DNA of 64,000 nucleotides from Acanthosepion pharaonis. Taxonomy: Eukaryota > Mollusca > Cephalopoda > Sepiida > Sepiidae. Location of the stretch: assembly GCA_903632075.3 (NCBI GenBank), contig CAHIKZ030002090.1, positions 5,838,501 to 5,902,500 on the forward strand, written 5' to 3'. Below are positions 43,185-55,084 of the stretch, one piece after another. Position 1 is the stretch's first letter. The number at the start of each line of letters is the position of its first letter. The notes under the pieces were generated by a model. It saw only the letters and a list, made by a program, of their open reading frames with translations. It was not told the DNA's origin and did no database searches. A program made the translations under genes and the position numbers.

Positions 43185-44165
43185 TTCACCTCAAGTAAGG
43201 CAATAAAGCCACTTAGACACAATTGATTCCTGACCATGAAAGAATATGAGAAAAATAACATTATTAAAGAAAGAGAACAATAAATGAACAAGAATTAAGA
43301 CAACAAAAGATAACAATTGACACTTCATTAAAATTTTTGAAGATCAAAGTTGAGTGGAAAGCAAGAAACAAGGAGAGTGTTCCATAAGCAAGAAGTGCAA
43401 GGGAAGAAACAATTAGCATAGAATTTACAATTACATTCAGAGCTGTGGAGTTGGTGTCTCAGAGCCAGAAGCAATTAAGGGGTCACTGAAGTCAGTAAAA
43501 CTATACTGACTCCGACTACAGTTGAATTTACCCTTTATATAAAATGTCTTATATTATAGAATTTTTATTTTTATTGTTATTTCTTCTACTGTATATTTAC
43601 TATTTTTTTTAAAGAAATTCATCTCAACTTATTTTTTTAAAGTCATTTTATTTTTCTGTAGTTATTTTATACTTGCAAAACTACATATGAATTTTTATTT
43701 TTATTGTCCTTTACATCCTGTAAAAGACTATATTTCAACTTCTATTATAAAGTTGTTTTATTTTTGCAAAGATATATATAAAAAGTCTTTCAAAGATTTT
43801 GTCTCTAATTCTGTTAGAAAATATTGAAGAATGAATAGGTATGATATAAAAGCCACAATATTTTTATTCTTCGATATAAACCAGTTATAATGATATAGGC
43901 CTACTCAAATTAGGAATGTAGGGTTAGGCTTAGAGATTTGTAGGCTATAATCACTTAATTACATAAAGAGCAGTTTAAGTCAGAGATGCCAAAATAGAGG
44001 AGTCGGAGTCAAAGGTTTTGTCTTCTGACTCCACAGCACTGGTTACATTTAGCTTTTTCAACTCTAAAATGATGAGACCTAACTGCCAGTCTAGTAATAC
44101 ACTTAAATTTGTAAAGTCAAGGAGGGAAGCTCATGTGAACAATTACCATGAAAATAATAGAAGAG
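43185..44165 (-). repeat. LINE 3' end copy interrupted by a hAT element
   Basis: 43185-43437 and 44050-44165 are the two halves of one - strand copy of the family at 31655; joined on - they read through CTCTAAAATG, AATGTAATTGTAAATTCTAT and on to the 3' end CCTTACTTGAGGTGAAATGA in the same order as the + copy. Confidence 0.75.
43438..44041. mobile_element. non-autonomous hAT element, 604 bp
   Basis: Ends CAGAGCTGTGGAGTTGG and, reversed, CAGTGCTGTGGAGTCAG (the CAGTGCTGTGGAGTC type of hAT end). Flanks ATTACATT (43430-43437) and GTTACATT (44042-44049) are an 8-bp duplication with one mismatch. No transposase. Confidence 0.88.
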
Positions 44166-44174
44166 TCTCCAGTA

Positions 44175-44540
44175 ATATACAGTCTTGAGTATGATGATAA
44201 ACTACATCTGGCAGCAAGGCCTCTGATCAAGAGATTTTGAGAAGCGTAGAACTGTCTCTTAGTTGCTGTTGTTCTGTTGGGTCTCAGCTATTGCCAAATA
44301 GTGATCCCCCACCCCAACAAAAATAAAAATCCCTATCAAAGTATAGAGATACATTTCTAGAGTAAAAATACTAGCAATACATTTTTATATAAAAAAAATG
44401 ATCACCTATATCTTTAGTAAAATTACCAACAACACGTTTTACCTGTAGTTGAAGGAATACAAATGAATTCAAAATATTTAGATTCTGGTATTAAAGAACC
44501 CATAGAGGTTGACTTGCCGCTAAACAAAATCAACCAACCA
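44175..44540 (+). repeat. dispersed repeat, second copy of 19183-19620
   Basis: GATGATAAACTACATCTGGC, TTTTGAGAAGCGTAGAACTG, TACTAGCAATACATTTTTAT and AAACAAAATCAACCAACC follow the order of the first copy. Confidence 0.6.
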
Positions 44541-44600
44541 AATCCACTAATATGATAAAACAGAAAATAATGTTGGCAAATATACTGATCAGAATAACCC

Positions 44601-44993
44601 ATTATATAAAACATCTCGGCAATAAATATTATCAAAGAGATTTTATATTTTATAGTCAGAGTTACTATTTAGATTTTCCTTTGATTAAGCACACCACACT
44701 AAAATCCATACAAGACTGGCTTATATATTTATTTGCAAGACTAATGTGCATAGATTCTTTTAGTTCTCTCTTTCAACAATGCATGACCCTTTTTATTACT
44801 TGGGTGTTATCTCAAGGAAGGTAATGTTGCCTCTTCCTTATTTCTTTGCTTGCAAATATAACTTTCTTTTGCTCCTCACATTTGCCTTTCAGATGTAAGC
44901 TTTCCAAACTTTCATGAGATCTTAGATATTCACTAGTCATTTTATTAGGCCCACTCTTCTAGCAAGCTGATTGGATCCCCTTTTAGCATTCTG
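44601..44993 (+). repeat. 390 bp direct duplication, copy 1
   Basis: ATTATATAAAACATCTCGGC to GCTGATTGGATCCCCTTTTA; copy 2 is at 45694-46068. Confidence 0.88.
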
Positions 44994-45547
44994 CTACCAC
45001 TTTTCTATCAATGTTAATTTTTGTGCAAATCTGTGCAAAAAGTGGATCACAGAGCCTTGATATTTTTCTCACTTCTCATTGGTCAATTAATATTAAAATT
45101 ATGTTCTCAAAAACATCTGAATAACATTGACCTGACGAAAAAACAATTCCATCCAAAATCTGCCTATGCCTTTTGAAGCCTATCACATGATTACGTTGAT
45201 TATAAATACCAGACACAAGCTTGTTCTTCCTCTCTTTTTGATTTCTCTCACTTACTAAAATGTACCTGTTTAAGAAATTGCAATTCAACCCTTTATGAGC
45301 AGATGCTATGGAAACATATTCACACACGCACATATACACATATGTATGGAAACTTAATTATAAACATTGTAGGAACATTATAAAGCAATTTAATTTGCTA
45401 AATTAATAATATTGATCTTTAAAATTCGGCATAGCTCAGCTAAATATTCTGAGCAGTTTATTCTTGATAATTTGTATTATTCCTATAGAAATATTCTCTT
45501 GTTGCTTTACATCATTGTTGTCATTTTTTGTATTGCCTTATTAGCCT

Positions 45548-45690
45548 TGTGCCATATATCTAAAATTAAAATGCTTGTGGAGAAGTGAAATTTTGTATAC
45601 ACAGCCAACCTCATATGACAAAACACCCTTCTGATACATTTTTAAACTTATTTAACCTTCACCTCCACAACAATTTGGTGACCCCGATTT
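45548..45690 (+). repeat. LTR (125 bp) plus tRNA-Trp-type primer site
   Basis: LTR 45548-45672 (TGTGCC to CACAACA) matches 1692-1815. Three bases later TGGTGACCCCGA (45676-45687) is complementary to the 3' end of animal tRNA-Trp, as used by CsRn1-clade Gypsy elements. The element is truncated directly after. Confidence 0.7.
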
Positions 45691-45693
45691 GAC

Positions 45694-46068
45694 ATTATAT
45701 AAAACATCTCAGCAATAAATATTATCAAAGAGATTTTATATTTTATAGTCAGTTACTATTTAGTTCTTTATTTGCTTAAGTGCATCACATTAAAATCCAT
45801 ACAAGACTGAATTATATATTTATTTGCAAGACTAATGTGCATAGATTCTTTTAGTTCTCTCTTCCTCCAATAATGCATGACGCTTTTTATTACTTGGGCA
45901 TTATTCCAGAGAATGTAATGTCGCCTCTTCTTTATTTCTTTTCTTTCAAATACAATTTTCTTCTGCTCCTCAAGTCTGCCTTTCAGTTTCTAAACATGCA
46001 TGAGATCTTAGACATTCACCAGTCACTTTATTAGGTCCACTCTTCTAGCAAGCTGATTGGATCCCTTT
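45694..46068 (+). repeat. 390 bp direct duplication, copy 2
   Basis: Starts ATTATATAAAACATCTCAGC and ends GCTGATTGGATCCCTTTTAG, about 90% alike by eye. Its left edge abuts the LTR/primer site of 45548-45690. Confidence 0.88.
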
Positions 46069-46249
46069 TAGCCTTTAGAACTCCAGCATTCTTTTGAAAT
46101 TTGGCTCCATGCTGTTGTTATGGCATCCTGCAATTCTTTTAGTCTGCTGCAGGAGTTTTGGGCAAAATACCACATTATACAGTTCTGTCAGCTAACCATC
46201 AAAGTGCTACTTCAAACATTTCAAAAAGCTAAAATCAGAATGTAGATGA

Positions 46250-48400
46250 GATTAAGGAGACTTTGATGAAGCAATTAATAGTGATCTTGCAGAAATTTGC
46301 ATTATGTTTTGAAAAGTGGACAAGGTATAAATCTGTGAGGTTTGTTTATGAGTGCCTTTTTTAATTTCTCGAAAGTGATCTGTCTTTTTGCCCATTAAAA
46401 TTTGTTGTTTTTTCCTTGTTTTGTTAAATGGTTCCACAAGATCACTATATCATGGTAAATATCTTTTATAGAAAATGGTTAATTTAAAAAATGATTCTCT
46501 TTTTTATTTCTGAGTGCGGCTTTCTCTGATATCTTATTAATGAGTTTATAATCTGGCAAGTTACTGTCTTTAGATATTTGATATCCTAGGTACAAACTTT
46601 TCCCAAACTCACATTTATCGCAATTGTCATACTTGTGTTATTTAATTTTTTAAAAACTTGTTCCATTTTACTTTTGAGCTCTTCTTTACTGTGCACACTA
46701 ATGCTAATATCATCCTGATATACAATTATATTTTTAAACTTTTTCAATGGCTTTTTGGAAAATATGACTTGACGTTTCTACTTTGAATGGCAGACGGGAA
46801 CATCTTAGTAATCCAATAGGGGTGTTCATTGTGTTGACTTCTGAAAACTTGCTATCAATTTTTATCTGATTATATGCTGACTTAAGGTCAACTTAACAAA
46901 GTATTTCATACCAGCAAACTTCTGGCACACTATTTTAATGTTTGGCAACAGGGATGAATCTGAACAGATCTGGTAATTCATGCCCACCTTATAATCACTA
47001 CAAATTTTTAAATCTCCATTAGGCTTGTATATCACTACAATGGGTGAAGCCCAATTGCTATCACCCTGGCTGACTTTTTCTAATATTCCTTGTTCTACCA
47101 TTTTGTTCAGCTTAGTCAACACCAATGGTAGCATGTGAACAGGAACTTTTCAGTCTTCAAAATACATGGATTGATTCTTAAAGCCGAATACTTGCCTTGT
47201 ATCCCTTTAATAATCCAATATCTGGTTCAACAGACTTCATGAAATTTACCATTCTTAACACCTCAATTCCTAAAAGACCATGGCTTTTGATGTTTTCCAC
47301 CACTATGATGGGTATTATCTCAAATCTATTTTTTGTCTCAAACATGCCTTCAAAACATCCTAAAATTTTGATGTTTGACCCATTGAACTGTTTCAACTGG
47401 AGATTACTTTTCTTTAATATTGGTTTACACATTCTTACACATTCCCAAAATTCCTCAGTATCAACTTCATATCACTTCTAGTATCCACCAGCATGAGTAA
47501 AGTTACTTCACCATTTCCTTATTTTTATTCTGTGCTTTTATCTTAAATACTTCCATACTTTTAATTGGAAGATCTATATTTTCTGCTTTTTCTACTCATT
47601 TTTCATATGTGCATACTGTCTAGAAATGATTCCTCTTTTCATACTTAAAATACCATTTCCCAAGCGTCAGGCACTTATTTTTGCTCTTTTCATGCTCCTT
47701 ATTGCAATATCTGCATACAATTAAGCTTTTAGTAGCACTGTAATTCTTCATACTGTCTTCAGCCTCATTGAATTTTTGAATCAATTCAAATTGCTTTAAG
47801 AACTCTAAATATGCTTCCAGATTCATTTTATGAGCTTTCAGCTGCTCTAGAATTTTATGCTTGTAAAAGATGTAAACATTCCTTCAATCAGTCTTAACAA
47901 AATTAGCTTATCTTTGATAGACATTTGTTCTGAATTCATTCTTTCAGACTCAATATCTTGATGCATATTTCAGTTGTTATATATATTGCATAGTAGTTTC
48001 GTCCGGTCTCTACTTTTGAGAAATTTTGTTCTTTCATGTATGACCAATCTTTTTTTTTTTTTTTTTTGGTTGTACATTTGCTTTTTATGATGGCAATTTC
48101 TTCATACGCTAAATCTTCCAACACTTTGGGATAGACCATGACAAAGATTTTTTTTATGACCTCACACCTGCTGAAGCCAAAAACAAATCTGTAACTTCAT
48201 TTTCTCCTCCTCTAGCTTTGGTATTCTTTAACTTTCTTACTCTCGCTGATGCTGCAAAACACTTAAGCCAGGTTTCCACATATTCAGAATCCTCTGTGAT
48301 GCCATATTGTTATTATAGGTATTCTCTCAGCAGATGTTGTCTCATCAAGAAAAGATAACTCCCTCACAGGTATAGCAATACTACCTTTTATACAGTACCT
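46250..48400 (-). pseudogene. second Gypsy element, gag-pol remnant
   Basis: On -, in order: a Gag zinc-knuckle region near 47715-47630 (CRYCNKEHEKSKNKC then YEKRNHF); a protease-like tail at 47432-47178 (SHGLLGIEVL); the RT start at 47134-46862 (MLPLVLTKLNKMVEQGILEK, WASPIVVIYKPNGDLKICSD); then VDLKSAYNQI; YQDDI near 46710 with both catalytic Asp codons present; and the RNase H junction near 46430. Frameshifts and stops are frequent. The wording is close to K02A2.6-type Gypsy pol. Much older than the 5650-17125 element; its LTRs are not identified. Confidence 0.8.
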
Positions 48401-48424
48401 AATTTGTATATCACTACAATTTTC

Positions 48425-49060
48425 ATGGCAATTATTCTGACATCTTTCCTCCTTGGTACCCTGATTACAGGAATTTAAGTGTGTTACTAGATTGGCAACT
48501 AGGTCTCACCAGTTTACTGTTAAACTAACTATGTTCTATTCTAATTGTTTCTTTCATCGTCTGTGTAACTCTCTTCTGATTTCTTGCTTTCCTACCACCC
48601 ATAATCTTCAAAGATATAAATGCAATGCAAATCACTATCTTCTTTCTTGAAATCTGTTCTTTTATTTTCCCTTCTCCTTACTTCTCTTCCAGTGACCCCA
48701 TGTTTAGCATTATCATTTTGCTTGAGGTGAAAGGTAAAAAATAGACAACTATTAAAAGTCACTTCTGTTGGCATTTAATCACTGTTGATGATATCATTGC
48801 CCAATAAAAATCAATATATTGTAGCACAATTTTTGTATTTTAACTTTGACAATAAAGTAATTCCCATTCCAACTGAAACATATGAGCAATGGGAAAGCTC
48901 CAAAGAATATGTAAAAACTAGGACATTTATAATTAAAATTAGTAAAATGTAGTTGAAATTTCTGGGACACATTAAGAAAATTACTAAAATAAATGCTGGT
49001 ACAGAAAACCATGATAAAGAGTAATAAAAGGCGTGGCACACAGGAGACACAGGCTGAGAA
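48425..49060 (+). repeat. composite LINE-derived repeat, copy 1
   Basis: The first part is the 31655-type LINE 3' end. The second part (about 48850-48990) encodes in pieces RTFIIKISK and LKFLGHI, motifs of a different LINE ORF2 (as at 52730). The same two parts lie in the same order at 60400-60840. Confidence 0.7.
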
Positions 49061-49600
49061 TTTATAAAAAAAAAAGTTTATTGCAAAAATGTTACTGGTT
49101 ATCCTGTAGGGGATTGAACGTCGGTTAACCAATTTATAAAGGTTAAACTGGCCTCAGTTTAATCTCTATTATTTCTATTTTCAACAAATATGTTAATAAA
49201 CAATAAACAAACAAGAGAAATAATAAATTTGACAAATAAATGCAATAACAAAAATAGAAATTTTTTATCAATGTCAGAAGTTATACAAGTTGTGTTGATT
49301 TGTTGAAGTGGAATTATTGTTGAATTTGAATTTGTGTACGACTGTTTTGTTGTTTGTTGCGTAGATGTTTAAATTTAGTTCAACGTCCTTTCCTAGGGTG
49401 TTTGATATAGTCATGAAAGTTTTGTGGAAAGTATGTGTGTTCAATAAATTGTTGGATAAAAACTGTTTAAAAATTAAGTTGAATGAATATTCAAGGATGT
49501 AGGTTAAAATTAAAGTTTTTTGGGAGCTGAATTTTAGATGTAAATTAGTTTCCGATTCACAGTTATTCAGAAGTTGTCTCCCTTTGGTTGTAGTCCTTCA
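49061..49600. other. intronic, nothing recognised
   Basis: AT-rich; TTG-rich stretch near 49280-49360. Confidence 0.45.
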
Positions 49601-49602
49601 TT

Positions 49603-49861
49603 TAGTAGAGATTTTTCAAGCGTAACTTAGATGTGGCACAAGGCCGAAAGTATGGGGCATCCAGTAGTAAATGATCTAGCAAGCCAAGCTTGCTAACCAT
49701 TACACCACGCCGAGGTGCCCAATAGTGATTTTCCAAGCATAGTTTAGATGTGGCACAAGGCCGAAAGTAGAGGGGCACCCAGTGAGAATCAAAGTCACTA
49801 TTCAGTCGTAATTGTTCTAGCAAGACAAGCTTGCTAACGATTACACCATCTCGAGGTGCCC
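49603..49861 (-). repeat. tRNA-derived SINE, family B, tandem dimer
   Basis: Two head-to-tail copies. Each begins on - with GGGCACCTCG and has A-box GGTGTAATGGTTAGCA; the 3' part reads CTTTCGGCCTTGTGCCACAT. The left copy (49603-49720) lacks about 20 bases of the middle that the right copy (49722-49861) has. Confidence 0.85.
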
Positions 49862-49869
49862 AGTCCTTC

Positions 49870-51700
49870 ATTTAGTAAGTGATGTTGAATTGATGTAAAC
49901 TTTTAAATAAAGTTAGTTCAGTTACCAAGTGTTGATATCGGTAAAGTTTCAATGAACTCACTGGTGTAAAATAATTATAATTCACTTTGCGAGTTGGTGA
50001 ATGAGTGTTTTTTCCTGCAGGCTGGAATTATGTTCTGAAGAAACATTTAACCTGAGAATCATAAATTCAGGAGACAATTGGGTGCTTGTAAACTTCTCAC
50101 TAGCATGAATGTATGATTATCGCTGGGCGAGTGTTGAGTTATCCATTGGCAGGTAAGATTGAAACTGTTGTGATGTGAGTGAGAGTCTAGAAGGCTGGGA
50201 TAGGAAAAATTCTAACCTTCACTATGGATCAACCATGTGGACGTAGGTGGAAACATGATATTGGTATTAACAGACCAATCAAAATGTCAGCCACTTCAAA
50301 CCCATCCTGGAGCCTACAAGTGTTTAGCTTGTATAAAACTTTGGAACTTTGCATGTGAAAACACAAAATACAGTTTTAATATTTATTGTCCAACCAGGAC
50401 GTTGTTAAATAACAGTATTATGGAAATTAGCTGAGAACCACTGAATTGTGGAAATTGGGTTCTACAATCCCAAGCCTACATAATGTTAGTGCATTGTATG
50501 CTAAAAATATATGGCCAATAAAAAGATTGCATTCATTCACATTATAACAAATCAAAAACCTTTCCTTCCCATTATAACCCAACAAATAACACAAGATAAA
50601 TTAACATCACATGACAGAAAATAAAGAAAACAATATTACCAAGTTTGTTATGAAAATAAATTAGTTGCTGTTGGGTTCGTGGCTGTGCTTATTTGTGTCG
50701 AATGAACATGCAACTCAAACTTTTATATATTTTCATTCACTATTGGTAAACAATAGATGTAAACATGACCAGTAGATTAATAGTGTCCATAAAGGAACAT
50801 GAGGAAATGCTGAGAAGCGCTCTGATCAAGGGGCATAACTTAGTTCCCATCTAGGAAGTGAGTTAACTCCCTTGGTTATGATGTCCATCTCACAGTTCCT
50901 GAATATACATAAACAAATGCATTAACGCAGAGTATATACCATATTCTTTATTTACTTGAGAAGTGTAAATACACAAAGTTCCAAATTAAATAGTAAAAGA
51001 AACAACACTTCTCTTCAAAAGGGGCTTTCCTGTATCACTGTTGTAGTTAGGTGAAGGACTTCTTAGGCTTTGAGATTTACTGGCTGCATATGGCTGTGAA
51101 TTCACTGTCTCTGGAATCACCGGTAATAAGATGGGTTTGAATCCAGAATGTTCACTCTTCTTGCAAGGCTGGAAATTTAGGCTGTGGACAACAATGTGCC
51201 CTGAAGGCAGTAATTTTCAACTCTGTCTAATAAGTTTTACAATTCCTTAAATAGGCCTCACATGCTTATGATGGCACATTTAAAGAGAGAGATTGGCTGG
51301 AGGTGATTTCATACTGAACAGGGGTATTCCAAGATGAGCTTGGTGTTGATTGGCAAAGATTGTCGCAATGTTGTTAAAGCCTAGGATGAATCCTGTAGGT
51401 ATACCATAAAAAATATGAAAGGGGGTCAATTAACAGCTAGCTGATAGGCTGAGAAAATCATGATGACAGTAAAATGCCTTCAATAAAAGCTATGAGTCAT
51501 GCTTTCAAAACCTGAAAATTCCACAAAAGTAATATAATTTGAAATCATTAAAAAATTTAACACTCACCAAACAAAGTATTAGAATAATCTATAATATATT
51601 TTGGCAATGTAGATAGAAAACAAGCTGAGCAAATAGATAAAAATAGAAAGATGAGTAAGACAAATGTGTTATCTCACCAGATTTATTTAACCATTATTTA
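49870..51700. other. intronic, nothing recognised
   Basis: A + frame at 50237-50434 has no known domain. No element ends found. Confidence 0.45.
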
Positions 51701-51702
51701 AC

Positions 51703-52116
51703 TGTAGTGAACAGTCCTGTAGAAGCAAGTGAGCCAGAGTGGCTTGCATCTGGTGCATAAGAAAATAAGGGTCTTACCTCAATGTGCGGCACATGGCATT
51801 GGCAAGTTTGCTCCTTGAAAATGGCATTACTCTCCCATCTAGCTATTCCGGCAGTATGTGAGGTAATGAGGGTTTTTGTACAGTTTGGTATGCTTTGACC
51901 AATAGCAAGTTGTGGGGCTGATTGGTTGAACTGGAGGAGGCTATTTATCTGGGTAACTGAGAATAAAAGCGAAGAATGCTGATTGGTTGGTCTGCTGTGG
52001 TGTTGGCCTAATAAAAGAGGGCTGAAGCAGTGAGAGTGACAGAAGAAGGTGGATTGAAACAGTGGTGTCTTGAATTGTATGAGTGACGTCTGAGTAATAG
52101 ACTCATTTAAACTACA
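51703..52116 (+). mobile_element. solo LTR, 414 bp
   Basis: Ends TGTAGT and ACTACA (perfect inverted). A perfect 5-bp duplication TTAAC flanks it (51698-51702, 52117-52121). Promoter-like content includes GATTGG/CCAAT boxes near 51925 and 51980, ACCAAT near 51899 and TAATAAAAGAGG near 52009. Confidence 0.85.
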
Positions 52117-52119
52117 TTA

Positions 52120-52725
52120 ACCTTTTATTTAACCTTTAAACCAAATCTATTAACTCTTTCCTAAGAGAACTAGAAGACTAACTATTATCTATAAGAAAAT
52201 ATAATGTATGGTTGTCAGCAAAAGAGAGAGCTCAATGCATGAGCTATGAATTTGAGACGTCAGAATCAAGCAACTACAGTAGATCTATCTGGGTAGTGCA
52301 GTAACAGATGACAGAAAATGTGATGGAAATTTGAAGGCACATTAAAATAGGGAAAGATGCATTCCAGGAACTAAAGGTATTAAGAGATAAACAAAAATTT
52401 TGTTAGTGACTGTTGTAGCATACCTACGGACAATAATGGGTATGTCTCCATTCACATAAATATAGTAGTAAATACTGTATGTTGGTCTGCAGTTGAAGAT
52501 TCATTGTGGAATTCACTTGACTCACTTCTATCAGTTGACTACTACTTCTACACGCCAATGCCAAATCTTATATATGTTGTTCATGTCCTAAGTATTATTG
52601 TTCATTACCAACCATCATTTGATTATTCTATTCAGTAACCATCCCTAGATTACAACAGGGACCAAAGAAAAGAGTGCTGAACTATCTCTTCTCTCTGCCA
52701 GTGAATGTTGAGCATTTTTTTTACA
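52120..52725. other. intronic, nothing recognised
   Basis: Nothing supported by sequence. Confidence 0.4.
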
Positions 52726-52729
52726 GCTG

Positions 52730-52925
52730 AAGAAGAGACTTGAAGCAACATTGATACGGCTCTACAGAAGGATGCTGAGAATAGCATAGACTGAACATGT
52801 GAGCAATGAAGAATTAAAGAAAATAAGAACAAGAAAGAAACTTATACTTAAAATGAGAAAGAGACAGCTGAAATTTCCTGGCATATATTGAGGAAAGAGG
52901 GTTTGGTAAATTACATATACTGAGG
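52730..52925 (+). pseudogene. LINE ORF2 fragment
   Basis: One + frame reads LKKRLEATLIRLYRRMLRIA, (stop) TEHVSNEELKKIRTRKKLIL and KMRKRQLKFPGIY, the post-RT region of a LINE ORF2 of the same family as 28900-29215. Confidence 0.8.
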
Positions 52926-52936
52926 ACATATTTAAG

Positions 52937-53565
52937 TGTAGTGATGTAATTCTGCATGTCACTGCACCAGCTGTGATGACATCCAATGTCGGCACTCACT
53001 ATGTTCCACAGATTTGTCACAATAATTAGGCCCATGATTGCTGTCAACAAAATAATAGCAACAAATGCTTTTCAAGACACTTGTTGGGTCAGGAAGTAGC
53101 AGAAAAAGATATGATGTCTCACTTAATTGGCAATGTCTTCCTACTGCTGCAAGAAAGTGAACTACTTCTGACTGACTTCTCAATAAGTTCTGGCCACATA
53201 AATGAACCACTATAGATTTACTGCCTGGCTGTTTTACTGACTACTGACTGTTTAACTGACTGCCCCTTCAACCTCTCTCTGATTCATTATACAGATACTG
53301 GCTGTGGGACACACCATCCCTTTCTGTCCCCACATGTTCCATCAACTGGAAAGTGGAACCATCCAGACAGGTTTTAGGTGGTCAGTCATTCAGTGGGCCC
53401 TGCTTTTATGGCTATGTAAAAATACTAACAAAATTTTATGTTCAACAATTCAAAGGTGGGCTGGAGACAAGATTCCTGAAAAATCCTAGTCATTAAATTG
53501 ACTTCAAAGGAAAAAGAATCCATCTACTCATTTGCTATGGATGTTTGAGAAATTGTATTGCTGCA
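52937..53565 (+). repeat. dispersed repeat, partner of 35517-36130
   Basis: AGCTGTGATGACATCCAATG, CACTATGTTCCACAGATTTG, ACACACCATCCCTTTCTGTC and GGGCTGGAGACAAGATTCCT in the same order and orientation. Confidence 0.75.
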
Positions 53566-54188
53566 GAGGACATAGTAAAAGCATGAAGGACAACATGAAG
53601 GACAGCAAATAACAAGTTTGTGTGAATGGTTTGCAGAATGAGGATAGAATATGGGATGATAAAGAATCAAATGTTGGGAAGTTGTGTAGAGCCTTGATTG
53701 CCAATGACCTAAAGAGTCATTGCACATAAAAGAGAATAAAATTAAACAGAAAAATGATGCTTCTAATACTGTAATATATAAATGGAGGTGCTGAAAAATT
53801 CTCAGCCAGTGCTAATTCCCCAAATTAGTATTTTGATGTTTGTTCATTAAAATACTTATTTTTGAGAAGTGGATCAGGATGAAAATTGTTCAAAACCCTT
53901 TTGGTGTTTACTATCATTTGTTTTCCTATTTTTAATCCACTTTGTTGGCAACCATCATTTGGCTTGTATACAATCTGCTACTAAAAGGTAAAAAAAAAAA
54001 ATTCTGAACAATTCCATACCATTTTTTATGACTTTTCATGTGCTAAAAGATGTCCTTTCATTTCAAATTTGTGAATCATAATTTTCTAAAATTGTCACTA
54101 AAGTCTTTTTGTTTCTGCCTGATTTTTGTCATATATAAAATGATGATTGAATTTTATTTCTCTTATTTTTTTTTTCCATAAATTTCAG
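53566..54188. other. P450 intron 4, distal part
   Basis: AT-rich; the pyrimidine tract before exon 5 (TTTCTCTTATTTTTTTTTTCC) is the only clear signal. Confidence 0.5.
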
Positions 54189-54344
54189 GTTATTTTTATC
54201 TGGGCCAAATTTGGATGAAAAAGTCAACAACTCAGTTGAAAAAGTTTTGGATATTATGAGCAAAATGAAAGAGCCATTTGATCCACGCAATTATATTGAT
54301 TTGATGTTATTTAACATCGTTGCTGATATTTGCCATGGAACAAG
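54189..54344 (+). CDS. P450 exon 5: D- and E-helices
   Basis: Acceptor ATAAATTTCAG, donor GTAAGA, phases 2/2. Residues 142-193 read SVEKVLDIMSKMKEPFDPRN, then YIDLMLFNIVADICHGT. The N-(I/V)-x3-x-x-C-(H/F)-G phrase before the split Arg is the E-helix signature of the CYP2 clan. The preceding intron is 11.6 kb, the longest in the gene. Confidence 0.92.
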
Positions 54345-54621
54345 GTAAGACTTTGTCAAAACATTAAGGACATAATGAACTCATGATGCTAGGCAAAATT
54401 AGTAATGATGTAAGAAACACATAATGCTAGACAAAATAATTAATGAATGCAATGCAGAACAATCTTATTATAATTGTGCTTGTCTTTCCCCTCATTAGTT
54501 CATGTGATCATTTTGCCCTGTCAATACCTCTTAAATAATGGACTATTCCATTTTGATTGTATCAAAAAAGGGGAAAAGACTACTTGTTTTCAGTGATAAA
54601 AAGAAAAAAAGGGAAGATGGA

Positions 54622-54690
54622 AGTGCAGAGATAATCAGATTAAGCTGATTAAAACAGAGACTAGACTTTGATCTTAGCCAAAAGACTGAT
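54622..54690 (-). pseudogene. U2 snRNA pseudogene (5' part)
   Basis: The - strand reads CTTTTGGCTAAGATCA, 16 bases identical to the conserved branch-pairing-adjacent 5' region of animal U2, continuing AAGTCTAGTCTCTGTTTTAA and TCAGCTTAATCTGATTA, which follow U2 with a few changes (stem-loop IIa region). The first 10 bases and the rest of the 190-base RNA do not match, and no PSE is visible, so it is a truncated pseudogene. Confidence 0.75.
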
Positions 54691-54987
54691 AGGTGGGTAT
54701 TTTTCAGTGCACTCACATCACTACTGAATGTTACACAAATTCAGTTGAAAATAGGTTTAAGGTCAATACTGTGGAAAAATTGTCTAATCCCCTTCAACAC
54801 TTGCCTTTTTGGGTATGCCTCAGGCACTAGGCAATAAACCCAACCCCCATCTGAATGAGAGGTACTGCCTGGGGGGAAGACCATCTGGGTTTTTAGCATA
54901 ATATTATTTGAATTTCCACCATTCAAAATACTAAAATCAATGGCAACTGCAATAAAAACACCATTTTTCAGAATCCGTATTGAATTT

Positions 54988-54992
<5 letters not shown>

Positions 54993-55052
<60 letters not shown>
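54993..55052. repeat. (TA)n array
   Basis: About 60 bp of TA; a second array with a (TG)n prefix is at 55257-55325. Confidence 0.95.
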
Positions 55053-55055
<3 letters not shown>

Positions 55056-55084
55056 CATCCACAGACAAACTGTTTTCACTGTAT

